NCBI RefSeq assembly: GCF_030142155.1
Contig: NZ_CP126247.1
Span: 124,001-188,000 of the forward strand
Length of the DNA stretch: 64,000 bases
From: Arthrobacter sp. zg-Y820
Lineage (GTDB): Bacteria; Actinomycetota; Actinomycetes; Actinomycetales; Micrococcaceae
Direction of reading: 5' to 3'
In this document: piece by piece, positions 42,826-51,649 of the stretch
How the letters are laid out: each line of letters starts with the position of its first letter
Position numbering within the stretch: the first letter of the stretch is position 1
Notes under the pieces: generated by a model
Database searches by the model: none
Told to the model about the DNA's origin: nothing
The model's input: the letters and a program-made list of their open reading frames with translations, nothing else
Program-made: the position numbers and the translations under genes

Positions 42826-43419
42826 TCAGGGAAGGATGCTGGTAGTCACGGCAACAATTTGCGGCCTGGGCGGAACCGAGCTGAATCCGAAGCGCACCGG
42901 AGGATTAATGGGGGAGAGGCCGCCCAAATCCCGCCCGTTCCACATGGCCGAGGCGCCCGCCGCGGAGCGGATGGAGCGCACCCCGTAATACTCGCGGCGC
43001 TCGCCGCCGGCGGAGCCTGCCGTGGAGACGCCCGGCACCAGCAGGCCGGCCACGGGGTTGATCGCTGCCAGCCAGCGCGGATGCACGGCCAGGGCCGGGG
43101 GAATCATCTCCAGCAGGCGCCCCAGCAGTGTCCGCGGCCCCAGCACGATGTTCAGCCGCAGCGGCCCCGCACCGACCATGAGCCGATCCGCCGAGAGCCG
43201 GGCATCGACGTCGACCACATCCACGGCATCGAAATGATAGGTACGCCCGATGTACTCAGCCACCTCCGGATCCGGCGCCAGCAGAAGCCGTGATCCGGCC
43301 GCGTTCTCCGCCATGACATCGGTGAACGCGCCGAAGGGTGACTCGAGCCAATGACCCACCACCAGCCGGGTGCCGGAGGTCGTGCCAATACCGGCGATGT
43401 AGCCGCGAAAACGGTCCAT
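42826..43419 (-). CDS. conserved hypothetical protein
   Basis: A 197-residue protein with no recognised domain. The N-terminus (FRGYIAGIGTTSGTRLVVGHW) and central FDAVDVVDVDARLSADRLMVGAGPLRLNIVLG read as a beta-rich single domain. PPRPQIVAVTTSILP ends the chain. No signal peptide or membrane helix. Base composition and codon usage match the neighbours, so it is likely real. The 139-bp gap to the sortase substrate suggests a separate unit. Confidence 0.75.
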   Translation of the reverse strand: MDRFRGYIAGIGTTSGTRLVVGHWLESPFGAFTDVMAENAAGSRLLLAPDPEVAEYIGRTYHFDAVDVVDVDARLSADRLMVGAGPLRLNIVLGPRTLLGRLLEMIPPALAVHPRWLAAINPVAGLLVPGVSTAGSAGGERREYYGVRSIRSAAGASAMWNGRDLGGLSPINPPVRFGFSSVPPRPQIVAVTTSILP

Positions 43420-43651
43420 CCGGCCACGCTACGCCGGGATCTGTTCAGGGAATACCCGTTTCGGGCGCTGCGGAAAGGGCACCGGAGATACAATCGGCTA
43501 AACTTGGTAGGTAAGAGCCCCGCGACTCCGGCTTGACTCCGGCTTTCTGTTATTTCCGGTCTGGCCTGCGAGTTCAGGGGCGTTCTCATGCACGGAAGCG
43601 GATCGCGCCGTCGGCGTTCCTCCCCTTTCGTAACTAATGGGGGAGGATCCC

Positions 43652-44941
43652 ATGCCCGCAATTGTCATCGTCGGCGCCCAGTGGGGCGACGAAGGTAAAG
43701 GTAAGGCCACTGACCTGCTCGGGGGCCGTGTCGACTATGTCGTCAAGCCCAACGGCGGCAACAACGCCGGCCACACCGTCGTCGTCGGCGGTGAAAAATA
43801 CGAACTCAAGCTTCTGCCCGCCGGCATCCTGAGCCCCAACGCCATTCCGGTGATCGGCAACGGCTGCGTGGTGAACCTCGAAGCCCTCTTTGAGGAAATC
43901 GACGGCCTGGAAGCCCGCGGCGCCGACACGTCCAAGCTGCGGATCTCCGCCAACGCCCACCTGGTGGCCCCGTTCCACCAGGTCATGGACAAGGTCACCG
44001 AGCGCTTCCTGGGCAAGCGTGCCATCGGCACCACCGGCCGCGGCATCGGTCCGGCCTACATGGACAAGGTGGCCCGCCTTGGCATCCGCGTCCAGGACAT
44101 CTTCGACGAGTCGATCCTCCGCCAGAAGGTCGAAGGCTCGCTGCGGCAGAAAAACCAGCTGCTGGTCAAGGTCTACAACCGCCGCGACGTCGACGTCGAA
44201 GAGGTCGTCGAGTACTTCCTGTCCTACGCGGACCGGCTGCGGCCAATGATCATCGACTCCACCTATGAGCTGAACCGGGCGCTCGATGAGGGCAAGGTTG
44301 TCCTGATGGAGGGCGGCCAGGCCACCTTCCTGGACGTGGACCACGGCACCTACCCGTTTGTGACGTCCTCCAACCCCACCGCCGGCGGCGCATCAGTGGG
44401 TTCGGGCATCGGCCCGACCCGCATCACCCGCTCGGTGGGCATCATCAAGGCCTACACCACCCGTGTGGGTGCCGGACCGTTCCCCACCGAACTGTTCGAC
44501 GACATGGGCCTGTACCTGCAGAAGACCGGCGGCGAGTTCGGTGTGAACACCGGACGTCCGCGCCGCTGCGGCTGGTACGACGCCGTGCTGGCGCGCCACG
44601 CCTCGCGCGTGAACGGCTTCACTGACTACTTCGTGACGAAGCTGGACGTGCTCACGGGCATCGAGCAGATTCCGGTGTGCGTGGCGTACGACGTCGACGG
44701 CGTCCGGTTCGACGAGATGCCGATGACGCAGACCGACTTCCACCACGCGAAGCCGATCTTCGAGTACTTCGACGGCTGGACCGAGGACATCACCGGAGCC
44801 CGGACCCTGGACGACCTGCCCAAGAACGCCCGCGACTACGTGCTGGCGCTGGAGAAAATGTCCGGCACGCGCTTCTCGGCCATCGGCGTCGGTCCGGACC
44901 GCGACCAGACGATCGTGGTGCGGGACCTGATCTCCGAATAA
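43652..44941 (+). CDS. purA: adenylosuccinate synthase
   Basis: A 429-residue enzyme condensing IMP and aspartate with GTP to adenylosuccinate, the first committed step to AMP. The GTP loop is [11 protein letters not shown] (8-18). IMP and aspartate sites are seen as [37 protein letters not shown] and the C-terminal GVGPDRDQT. The start is set at ATG 43652 for its GGGGGAGG ribosome binding site. It is followed by a 15-bp inverted repeat. Confidence 0.97.
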   Translation: MPAIVIVGAQWGDEGKGKATDLLGGRVDYVVKPNGGNNAGHTVVVGGEKYELKLLPAGILSPNAIPVIGNGCVVNLEALFEEIDGLEARGADTSKLRISANAHLVAPFHQVMDKVTERFLGKRAIGTTGRGIGPAYMDKVARLGIRVQDIFDESILRQKVEGSLRQKNQLLVKVYNRRDVDVEEVVEYFLSYADRLRPMIIDSTYELNRALDEGKVVLMEGGQATFLDVDHGTYPFVTSSNPTAGGASVGSGIGPTRITRSVGIIKAYTTRVGAGPFPTELFDDMGLYLQKTGGEFGVNTGRPRRCGWYDAVLARHASRVNGFTDYFVTKLDVLTGIEQIPVCVAYDVDGVRFDEMPMTQTDFHHAKPIFEYFDGWTEDITGARTLDDLPKNARDYVLALEKMSGTRFSAIGVGPDRDQTIVVRDLISE

Positions 44942-44963
44942 GGACCGCCGGTCCCCGTGGCAG

Positions 44964-44998
44964 GATGTACGTGGCACGCAGTTCGTGCCACGTACATC
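44964..44998. promoter_or_regulatory. 15-bp perfect inverted repeat between purA and the AAA gene
   Basis: GATGTACGTGGCACG, loop CAGTT, CGTGCCACGTACATC. It ends 20 bp before the AAA ATPase start, leaving little room for a separate promoter downstream. No T-run follows. It may terminate purA, act as an operator for the AAA pair, or form a 5'-UTR stem. Confidence 0.7.
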
Positions 44999-45018
44999 GG
45001 GGAAGGAACCACGGGGGA

Positions 45019-46416
45019 ATGAACGAGGACGTACTGGCCAGCCTGCGGCGGGCCATTGAATCCAGTCCGGAGGACGCTGCACTGCGGCTTCATGTAGCGG
45101 AAATGCTGCTGGGAGCGGGCCGTCATTCCGAGGCCATCGGCGAGACCAACGCCGTGCTGCAGCGGGACCCGGCCCATCAGGCCGCACTGGATCTGCTGAA
45201 CCGCACCGCGGCCGCCATGACGTCCGGTGCCGGCGTTTCCGCGGAGCTTCCCGTTCCTGCGGCAGATCCGGGCGGAGCGGACGCCGGCACGGAGCCGGAG
45301 CCGGAGCCGGAACCGGAAGATCAGCCGGCCGCCGCCGTCGACCCCGAGCCGGAAGAACAGCCGGACGCCGCCGTTGAACCCGGCGCCGTCGAACCGGCTG
45401 CGGGTTCCGCTGAGCCGGCCGCGGCAGCCTTCGACTGGACCCGCGCTGAAACCGAGGTGGGCTCGGAGGTTCCGCCGCCGTTCGTGAAGGAGCCCCAGTT
45501 GGCTTATGGCGGGGACGGCCCCGGCGTGGCCCCCCTCGACCCCGAGGTGCCTCCGATTACCTTCGCCGATGTCGGCGGCCTGGAGGCGGTCAAGAAGCGC
45601 CTGGACGAATCCTTCCTGCAGCCGATGAAAAACGCCGAATTGGCCAAGGCCTTCGGCAAGTCGCTCCGCGGCGGACTCCTGCTGTACGGGCCCCCTGGCT
45701 GCGGCAAGACCTTCCTGGCCCGCGCGGTGGCCGGAGAACTCGGTGCGGTGTTCATGTCCGCCACCATGACGGACATCATGGCCCCCTATCACGGCGAGAC
45801 CGAGCGCAACCTCAAGGCAGTGTTCGATTCTGCCCGCGCGAAAACACCCACCGTCCTGTTCCTGGACGAAGTGGACGCCATCGGCATGAGGCGCAGCAGC
45901 CTCGGGGGACATCACGTCATGACCCGGCAGATGGTCAACCAGCTGCTGATCGAAATGGACTCGATGGCCGGGGACAATGACGGCCTGTACCTGCTGGCAG
46001 CCACCAACCATCCGTGGGACCTGGATGAGGCCCTGCTGCGGCCGGGACGCCTGGACCGAACCCTGCTGGTGATTCCGCCGGACTATGAAGCCCGTCTGCA
46101 GATCCTTGAGCATCAGCTGCGGGACCGCCCGCTGGCCGGAATCAACCTGGAGCAGATTGCGGCGCGCACCGACGTGTTTTCGGGCGCAGACCTGCAGCAT
46201 CTCTGCGTGACGGCGGCCGAGAAGGCGATGACGGAATCCATCCGGGCCAACCGGATCTGTCCCATCACCATGGACCACATCGAGTCGGCCTTCGCAGAAG
46301 TGGGCGCCACCACGCTGTCCTGGCTGGAGTCCTCCCGGAACGTGGTGAAATTCAGCAACGCGCATGGCCGCTACAACGATTTGGCGGACTATCTGCGCTC
46401 CCGCGGCATGCTGTGA
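45019..46416 (+). CDS. TPR-AAA+ ATPase (CDC48/Vps4-like module)
   Basis: A 465-residue cytosolic ATPase. Residues 1-66 form one or two TPR-like helical hairpins (LHVAEMLLGAGRHSEAIGETNAVLQRDP), followed by an acidic Glu/Pro/Ala linker (67-175). The AAA module has Walker A GPPGCGKT (224-231), Walker B VLFLDE (279-284), sensor-1 AATN (327-330) and the Arg-finger motif RPGRLDR (341-347). The ATPase is classic-clade, like Cdc48, ARC or FtsH, but without their other domains. The stop overlaps the next gene (GTGA). Role unknown; probably a remodelling enzyme recruited by its partner. Confidence 0.85.
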   Translation: MNEDVLASLRRAIESSPEDAALRLHVAEMLLGAGRHSEAIGETNAVLQRDPAHQAALDLLNRTAAAMTSGAGVSAELPVPAADPGGADAGTEPEPEPEPEDQPAAAVDPEPEEQPDAAVEPGAVEPAAGSAEPAAAAFDWTRAETEVGSEVPPPFVKEPQLAYGGDGPGVAPLDPEVPPITFADVGGLEAVKKRLDESFLQPMKNAELAKAFGKSLRGGLLLYGPPGCGKTFLARAVAGELGAVFMSATMTDIMAPYHGETERNLKAVFDSARAKTPTVLFLDEVDAIGMRRSSLGGHHVMTRQMVNQLLIEMDSMAGDNDGLYLLAATNHPWDLDEALLRPGRLDRTLLVIPPDYEARLQILEHQLRDRPLAGINLEQIAARTDVFSGADLQHLCVTAAEKAMTESIRANRICPITMDHIESAFAEVGATTLSWLESSRNVVKFSNAHGRYNDLADYLRSRGML

Positions 46417-47987
46417 GTGCAGGAAGGCTGGCACCGGACATGGTCCGGGCCCGGTTCAACACGCTCATCGCCGCCCGCCGCCCGGAGGAGGCGCTGCAGC
46501 TGGTCCGCGCTCAGCTGCCCCATCACCGGGACAGCGTGTTCATCTGGGCGCTGCTCTGCCACGGATACCTCTCCACCGAGAAGTATCCGGAGGCCGAGGA
46601 GGCCGGGCGGCAGGCGCTGGCCCTTGCACCTCAGGATTCCAGCGTCCGGATCAATCTGGGGCTGGCCCTTTTCCACCAGGGCAAGCAGGCGGACGCCGTG
46701 GAGTGCGCAGCTCAGGCAGTGGAGTTAAGGCCCGAGGAGGCGGAAGGGCACTTCTGGCTGGGCCACATCCTGCTCAACGGGAACGCTGACGGGAAGAAGG
46801 GCCGGGAAGCCGCTCTCAGCTCTGCCCGGACCGCGCTGGAACTGGACCGGGAAACCGGTGATTACTACTGGTTGGCGGCGCGGGCAAGTTCACAACTGGG
46901 CAACTACGACGCCGCCCGCACTTACCTTGCAGATGGCCTTGGCGCGGAACCCGGGCATCGGGCCCTGCTGAAGCTGGGCACCCAGCTGTCCGGCGGGCAG
47001 GCGGTGGTGGGCGATGAAGTGGGTGTGGTGCGCTCACTGTTGGCCGAGGATCCCATGGACGCTGATGCGCACCGGCTGCTGAGGGGACAGGTATTCGCCG
47101 GACTGCGCCTGCCAACCCTGCTTCCCTGGCTGCAGGCCGCCGCCTTCTGCTTCCTGGCGCCGTTTGTTCCGGCAGCGGGCGACGGCGGCGCCACCCCGGT
47201 TGCCGTGGCCCTTGCCGTGCTCTTCGGCTGGGTTGGACGGCGGCACTACCGGCGGCTGGACAGCCGCCTGCCGGCGGGATACCTGAAGGAACAGGTGGAT
47301 GACACACCGCTCGCCAAGGCCGGTCTGATCCTGGGTGCTGCCGCCATGCTCGCCGTGACGGCCGGAACCGTCTGGTCAGGTGCTGCGGGCAGCGGTGACC
47401 AGTTGCGCTGGGCCCTGGCCTGCACGGCCGCGGCCGTCCTTCCGGCCATAGTCGGACGCCAGCTCCTGCTGGCCGGTGAGGAACGCGGCGGACAGCGCGC
47501 CGGCGGCGGACGCTATCGGCGTCCGGACAGCTCCGACTCCACCGCGCTGCTGTGGATTCTGGGCTGTCTCCTTACCGTTCTGGCACTCCTGCACTGGAAC
47601 CGGTGGGTCTATGCCGGCGCCGCGCTGCTGGCCTTCGGGCTGCTGCTCCTGGTGGTCCTGCTGGGCGTAACCGTCAGGTTCTTTGCCAACGAGCCGTCGC
47701 CGGACGGGATGCGGGCGGGCCTGCGGACCATTCCCGGCTGGGAGCGCGGCCTTCTGGCCGGCTGCGCGGCCGGTTTCCTGATCGTGGGCGGGGCGCTGAG
47801 CCTGTCCGGGATGCACCTGCTGCAGCAAGGGCCCACGCCGCAGCCCCTCGATTCCTCACCTGCTGCGCCGGAACCCTCCGGGGAGCCGGTTCCGCAGCCA
47901 AGCGACTTCCGCCCGCCGGATTCCAACAGTCTCCCTCCGCTGCCGGTGTTCACGATGCAGCCGCTGCCCACCATCGGCGGCGGCTGA
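46413..47987 (+). CDS. TPR-repeat protein with seven predicted membrane helices
   Basis: A 524-residue protein starting at GTG 46413 within the AAA stop. Residues 10-200 form four or five TPRs (FIWALLCHGYLSTEKYPEA, INLGLALFHQGKQADAV, WLAARASSQLGNYDAARTY). Then come about seven membrane helices (near 237-255, 258-276, 304-327, 337-355, 378-396, 400-422, 449-468). A proline/serine-rich tail ends LPTIGGG. It would place a TPR platform on the membrane next to the partner ATPase, itself TPR-tagged. Family not recognised. Confidence 0.8.
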   Translation: MSAGRLAPDMVRARFNTLIAARRPEEALQLVRAQLPHHRDSVFIWALLCHGYLSTEKYPEAEEAGRQALALAPQDSSVRINLGLALFHQGKQADAVECAAQAVELRPEEAEGHFWLGHILLNGNADGKKGREAALSSARTALELDRETGDYYWLAARASSQLGNYDAARTYLADGLGAEPGHRALLKLGTQLSGGQAVVGDEVGVVRSLLAEDPMDADAHRLLRGQVFAGLRLPTLLPWLQAAAFCFLAPFVPAAGDGGATPVAVALAVLFGWVGRRHYRRLDSRLPAGYLKEQVDDTPLAKAGLILGAAAMLAVTAGTVWSGAAGSGDQLRWALACTAAAVLPAIVGRQLLLAGEERGGQRAGGGRYRRPDSSDSTALLWILGCLLTVLALLHWNRWVYAGAALLAFGLLLLVVLLGVTVRFFANEPSPDGMRAGLRTIPGWERGLLAGCAAGFLIVGGALSLSGMHLLQQGPTPQPLDSSPAAPEPSGEPVPQPSDFRPPDSNSLPPLPVFTMQPLPTIGGG

Positions 47988-48040
47988 CCCGGGAAGTGCC
48001 GGACCCACCCGCCGGTTGCCGGCGGTGCCGGGCCGCCGGA

Positions 48041-49033
48041 CTACCAGCGGTGCCGGGCTTCCTCGATCCAGCCGCCCAGGCCGTCCAGCGAATAGCCGGT
48101 GCCGTCGGGAGTGCGGGCCGTTCCGGTCCAGGTGCCGAAGGCCTGCCAGATTTCCGACGAAATGACGACGGCTTTGGTGGCGGACTTTCTGCGGTGAAAG
48201 GGCGTGAGCACGGCATCGATCCACGGCCCGTGCACCGTCCAGGGCGAATCCGGATCCTCCAGGTCGTAGGTGAACTCCAGTTCCCCGTCGTAATGGTGCA
48301 GCCGGCCGTCCACGATCAGGGCATTTTCGGTGGCCGGCGTACCCGCGGTCCACTGCCCGCCCAGCTGCAGGCCAAGCCGGGTGCCGTTCACGGTTCCGGA
48401 GCCCGCGCCCCAGGTCCACGTCGTCCGGTAGGGCCAGCGACCCCGGCCGCGGTCCAGGACGGCAAACGCATCCGTCGACACGTCATAAGTCTTGCCGTCC
48501 ACCGTCACCGTGCCGGCGACGCTGCGGGCCACGTCCTTGAGCGTGTACTGGAACCGGCGGTCCGACCAGGGCACCACCACGCCCAGCACATCGCCGTCGG
48601 CGGGTGCATACAGGTCCACGGCCACCCGCGGTGAGCGGGCGCGCAGGTGGGTGCCGCCGTCGTCGTCGTGGAAGCGCAGTGACACGTCGCCCGCCGATCC
48701 CAGCGCTGTCAGGGGCGGAAGCGTGTCCGGCAGCTGGATGTCGGCGGCGGAGGGCAGGATCTTCAGCGGCTCGATGCTGATCTCCTCGCCGGTGGACCGG
48801 TTCAGGACGTACAGCTGCAGGCTGGCGGCGTAGCCGAGATTCACGATGGTCATGCCCAGCGCCAGCTCCGGAGTCAGCACACCCCAGTATTCCCAGCGTT
48901 TGGTCCGCAGCCGGCCCGCGGGACCGTCGGGAAGCGGCGTGCGGTGCAGCGGTGAGCGGGAGTAGCCCACGGCCTGCGGATTTAGGGTGCCGCGGGCAGT
49001 GGTCAGGTTGATCGGCAGCGTGAGTTCGTCCAT
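48041..49033 (-). CDS. DUF2804 domain-containing protein
   Basis: A 330-residue protein with the DUF2804 blocks ELTLPINLTTARGTLNPQAVGYSRSP, RWEYWGVLTP, WPYRTTWTWGAGSGTVNGTRLGLQLGGQWT and FHYDGELEFTYD-like strands. The fold is a lipocalin/CrtC-like beta structure; function is unknown. ATG 49033 gives the usual family N-terminus; the open frame to 49204 is not used. It stands alone between the TPR pair and marR. Confidence 0.88.
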   Translation of the reverse strand: MDELTLPINLTTARGTLNPQAVGYSRSPLHRTPLPDGPAGRLRTKRWEYWGVLTPELALGMTIVNLGYAASLQLYVLNRSTGEEISIEPLKILPSAADIQLPDTLPPLTALGSAGDVSLRFHDDDGGTHLRARSPRVAVDLYAPADGDVLGVVVPWSDRRFQYTLKDVARSVAGTVTVDGKTYDVSTDAFAVLDRGRGRWPYRTTWTWGAGSGTVNGTRLGLQLGGQWTAGTPATENALIVDGRLHHYDGELEFTYDLEDPDSPWTVHGPWIDAVLTPFHRRKSATKAVVISSEIWQAFGTWTGTARTPDGTGYSLDGLGGWIEEARHRW

Positions 49034-49121
49034 GCGGCCCCAGTCTAGGCGGGGCGAAGCCCCAGGGAGGGCTACGGCTCGGTGGTCGAAATGGACGGCC
49101 GGCCCGCTGCCCAGATGCAGT

Positions 49122-49604
49122 CTAGTTTTTTTGACCCTGTCGGGTGGCGTTGAGAACTGTCTGAAGGGTTTGCATTGCAGCTTCAAAGTTCCGATCGCCG
49201 GCATAACCTGCCCATTGCTGCTCGAGCTCCGCGACCTTTGCCGAGGCCTCCTGCAGCAGCTTTAATCCGCGGGCCGTGGGGAGGATCAGTTTTGCTCGGG
49301 CATCCACGGGGTCCGGCTTTCGCTCGAGATACCCCAGGGCTTGCAGCTCATTTACCAACTCTGATGTTGCCGCCAGGCTCAACTGGGCTCTTGCAGCCAG
49401 CGCGGTCAGGCGGATGCCCTTTGTCCCCACGTTGCCCGTGATCTGGAGGTGGGCCGGACGAAGATCGCCGTAGCCGTGCCCCTCCGCCTCGGCCAGTAAC
49501 TCGCGACGAAACTCGGCGAGCAGACGGACCAGCAGCTGGCCGACGGGAAGCCGTGTTGGCTTGGAATTTCCGATAGGGGAATCTCTTGACTGGGGCTGCG
49601 GCAT
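49122..49604 (-). CDS. MarR-family transcriptional regulator
   Basis: A 160-residue winged-helix regulator. The recognition part is LTALAARAQLSLAATSELVNELQALGYLERKPDPVDARAKLILPT, the standard MarR helix-turn-helix and wing, and a dimerising C-terminal helix ends LNATRQGQKN. ATG 49604 has no obvious ribosome binding site, so it may be leaderless. It is divergent from a hydrolase gene with a 15-bp palindrome between them, the usual MarR-type autoregulated layout. The ligand is unknown. Confidence 0.9.
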   Translation of the reverse strand: MPQPQSRDSPIGNSKPTRLPVGQLLVRLLAEFRRELLAEAEGHGYGDLRPAHLQITGNVGTKGIRLTALAARAQLSLAATSELVNELQALGYLERKPDPVDARAKLILPTARGLKLLQEASAKVAELEQQWAGYAGDRNFEAAMQTLQTVLNATRQGQKN

Positions 49605-49626
49605 GGAGGACAGTCTAGCTCGTAAG

Positions 49627-49641
49627 CTTCGGAAACCGAAG
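49627..49641. promoter_or_regulatory. candidate MarR operator in the divergent promoter
   Basis: CTTCGG-AAA-CCGAAG, a perfect 6-bp dyad in the 81-bp gap between marR and the hydrolase gene. Size and position fit a MarR dimer site controlling both genes. Confidence 0.6.
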
Positions 49642-49685
49642 GAATACGCCCGGCATCCTCCGGGGGCACTTTCTAGGAGACTGGC

Positions 49686-50510
49686 ATGGATACGAGAACA
49701 TCGGCCATGGTGGACACAGTTTTGGGTCCGCTGATGGTCCGCCGTACGGGGGCCGGTTCTCCGGCGCTTCTATGGCACAGCATGTTTGTTGATTCAGAGA
49801 CATTCGCAGGGGTGACAGGCGATCTTGGACGCAGTCACGAACTTTTTCTTGTGGACGGTCCAGGCCACGGCGGCAGCCCTGGAGTTCGCCGGCGTTATGC
49901 CTTGCAGGACTGCGCAACCGCAGCGGCCCAAATTATGGACGCGGTCGGCATAACTGACCCCGTCGACTGGGTGGGAAACGCCTGGGGAGGACATGTCGGC
50001 ATTCTTTTCGCCGACGCCTACCCCACCCGCTGCGCATCACTGACTACCATCGGGACGCCTGCGTACGCCTTGCCGAGGGGTCAGCGCCAAAAGACCTCCC
50101 TATTGGTTTACCTGTACAGGATCCTCGGCCCGGGACCGTTCACGGGAGCAGTGGTGGAAGCACTCGTGGGTCCGGATGCGGACAAGACCGCACCCGAGGC
50201 TGCTTCGCAGGTGGCTGCAGCCTTCCGCAGGGGGAACAGGCAGGGCAAGTACTGGGCCATGCGTTCCTTGATGCTCGGTCGTCCGGATTTACGCCCGGTG
50301 CTCCCGCGATTGCGCGTACCGACGCTCATGATGAGCGGACGAGAGGACGCTATGAACGACCTTCAGGAGGCAGAGCGCGCGGGGCGTTCAGTGCCGGATG
50401 GAAGTTTTCTCCCGGTTCCCGGCAACGGGCACGTCGCGCCGCTCCTCATTGCCGCGGATCAGGTCACGGCGGCGATACAAGGCTTCTGGTCCCGCGCCGG
50501 CAACCCGTAG
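49686..50510 (+). CDS. alpha/beta-hydrolase-like protein lacking the nucleophile serine
   Basis: A 274-residue alpha/beta-hydrolase fold protein. It has the oxyanion segment (LLWHSMFVDS), LFLVDGPGHGGSPG and the elbow VGNAWGGHVG. In that elbow the nucleophile position, Ser in GxSxG, is Ala99 (codon GCC). A candidate acid in MMSGREDAM and the histidine in GNGHVAPL remain. It may be a non-catalytic ligand binder or use another chemistry. Divergent from marR, which probably controls it. Neighbour codons look less GC-rich, a weak hint of transfer. Confidence 0.85.
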   Translation: MDTRTSAMVDTVLGPLMVRRTGAGSPALLWHSMFVDSETFAGVTGDLGRSHELFLVDGPGHGGSPGVRRRYALQDCATAAAQIMDAVGITDPVDWVGNAWGGHVGILFADAYPTRCASLTTIGTPAYALPRGQRQKTSLLVYLYRILGPGPFTGAVVEALVGPDADKTAPEAASQVAAAFRRGNRQGKYWAMRSLMLGRPDLRPVLPRLRVPTLMMSGREDAMNDLQEAERAGRSVPDGSFLPVPGNGHVAPLLIAADQVTAAIQGFWSRAGNP

Positions 50511-50631
50511 CTGGCTCTGGGGCAGCCGCGTACTCTGCACTGGCCCTCAACGGGTGGAGGAATCCTGCGGAAGGCCGTCTCCCTGCTCTAGGCTGGGAGA
50601 AACTTCGGCTCCATAAGAAGGCGGTTTGGTT

Positions 50632-51438
50632 ATGTTGGTGAGCGTAGGCCAGTTCAGTCCCACGGGCGACGTCGGAGAGAACCTCGAGGTGATGCGCTCG
50701 CTGGCGGAGAAAGCGAAGACCGAGGGCGCCGAGCTGATCGTGTTTCCCGAGGAATCCATGTTCAGCGTCGGCAAGGTCGAGGGCCCGCTGGCCGCGGCCG
50801 TCGACGCCGGCTGGACCACCTTCGTCCAGCAGCTGTCGATGCTCGCGGCGGAGCTGGGCATCGCCGTCGTCGCCGGCGGTTACGAATCCAGCGGCGAGGA
50901 CCGCCCGTACAACACCCTCGTGCTGATCGAGGCCACCGGGCGGATCGCTGACACGTACCGCAAACTGCACCTGTATGACGCCTTCAGCTACGCCGAATCC
51001 GCCCGGATCAAGCCCGGCAACGGCGGCGTGAAGGTGGTGGATCTCGGCGGCATCAAGGTTGGCCTGATGACCTGCTACGACATCCGGTTCCCCGAGCTGG
51101 CGCGGGCACTCACCGACAAGGGGGCGGACCTGCTGGCGGTTCCGGCCGCCTGGTTCAAGGGCGAACACAAGATTGAACACTGGGAAACCCTGCTCAAGGC
51201 CCGGGCGATCGAAAACACCGTGTGGGTGGCTGCCGCAGGGACCTCCAGCCGCCACACGGTGGGCCACTCGGCCATCCTGGACCCGATGGGTGTTGCGCAG
51301 GCCTTCCTGGACGATGAAGCCGAGGCCGTAGTCACGGCCGACGTGACCCGCAAGCGGATCGACGACGTGCGCGAGTTCCTGCCGGTGCTCAGGAACCGCC
51401 GCTTTGCCGCCAATGACCAGATTATTTCCGCCGGCTAA
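50632..51438 (+). CDS. nitrilase-superfamily carbon-nitrogen hydrolase
   Basis: A 268-residue cytosolic amidase. The Glu-Lys-Cys triad is Glu40 (VFPEES), Lys111 (YRKLHLYDAF) and Cys148 (LMTCYDIRFPE). YDAFSYAES and AWFKGEHKIEHWETLLKARAIEN are typical of the NIT/omega-amidase branch, which repairs deaminated glutathione or hydrolyses omega-amides. ATG 50632 follows AAGGCGG; the TTG at 50626 is less likely. The downstream gap carries a hairpin and then the sigma gene. Confidence 0.92.
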   Translation: MLVSVGQFSPTGDVGENLEVMRSLAEKAKTEGAELIVFPEESMFSVGKVEGPLAAAVDAGWTTFVQQLSMLAAELGIAVVAGGYESSGEDRPYNTLVLIEATGRIADTYRKLHLYDAFSYAESARIKPGNGGVKVVDLGGIKVGLMTCYDIRFPELARALTDKGADLLAVPAAWFKGEHKIEHWETLLKARAIENTVWVAAAGTSSRHTVGHSAILDPMGVAQAFLDDEAEAVVTADVTRKRIDDVREFLPVLRNRRFAANDQIISAG

Positions 51439-51524
51439 GCCTTCCCCGTCGAGAGCGGGCCCAAGGAAAATAGTTTCGGCGCCCGCGTAACTTTTGGCAG
51501 TTCCGGGACGATTACACTTTTGGA

Positions 51525-51571
51525 ACGGTCGCACCGAGGCTTATCCCCCCAACGAGCCCCGGTGCGGCCGT
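51525..51571. terminator. hairpin between nitrilase and sigma genes
   Basis: ACGGTCGCACCG pairs with CGGTGCGGCCGT (12 bp, one G-T) across a 23-nt loop and is followed by TTCGT. It is a possible terminator of the nitrilase gene or an attenuator of the sigma leader. Confidence 0.45.
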
Positions 51572-51649
51572 TTCGTCATGTCCGCACCTCAGGTCGTCGC
51601 GGTAGTAACATTTGGGACGCCCATCCTTCCGCTAGGGAAAGACCGAACC

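Noticed and set aside
44836-46434. 532-residue minus-strand frame opposite the AAA ATPase
   Set aside because: Shadow of the AAA gene; low complexity and no ribosome binding site.
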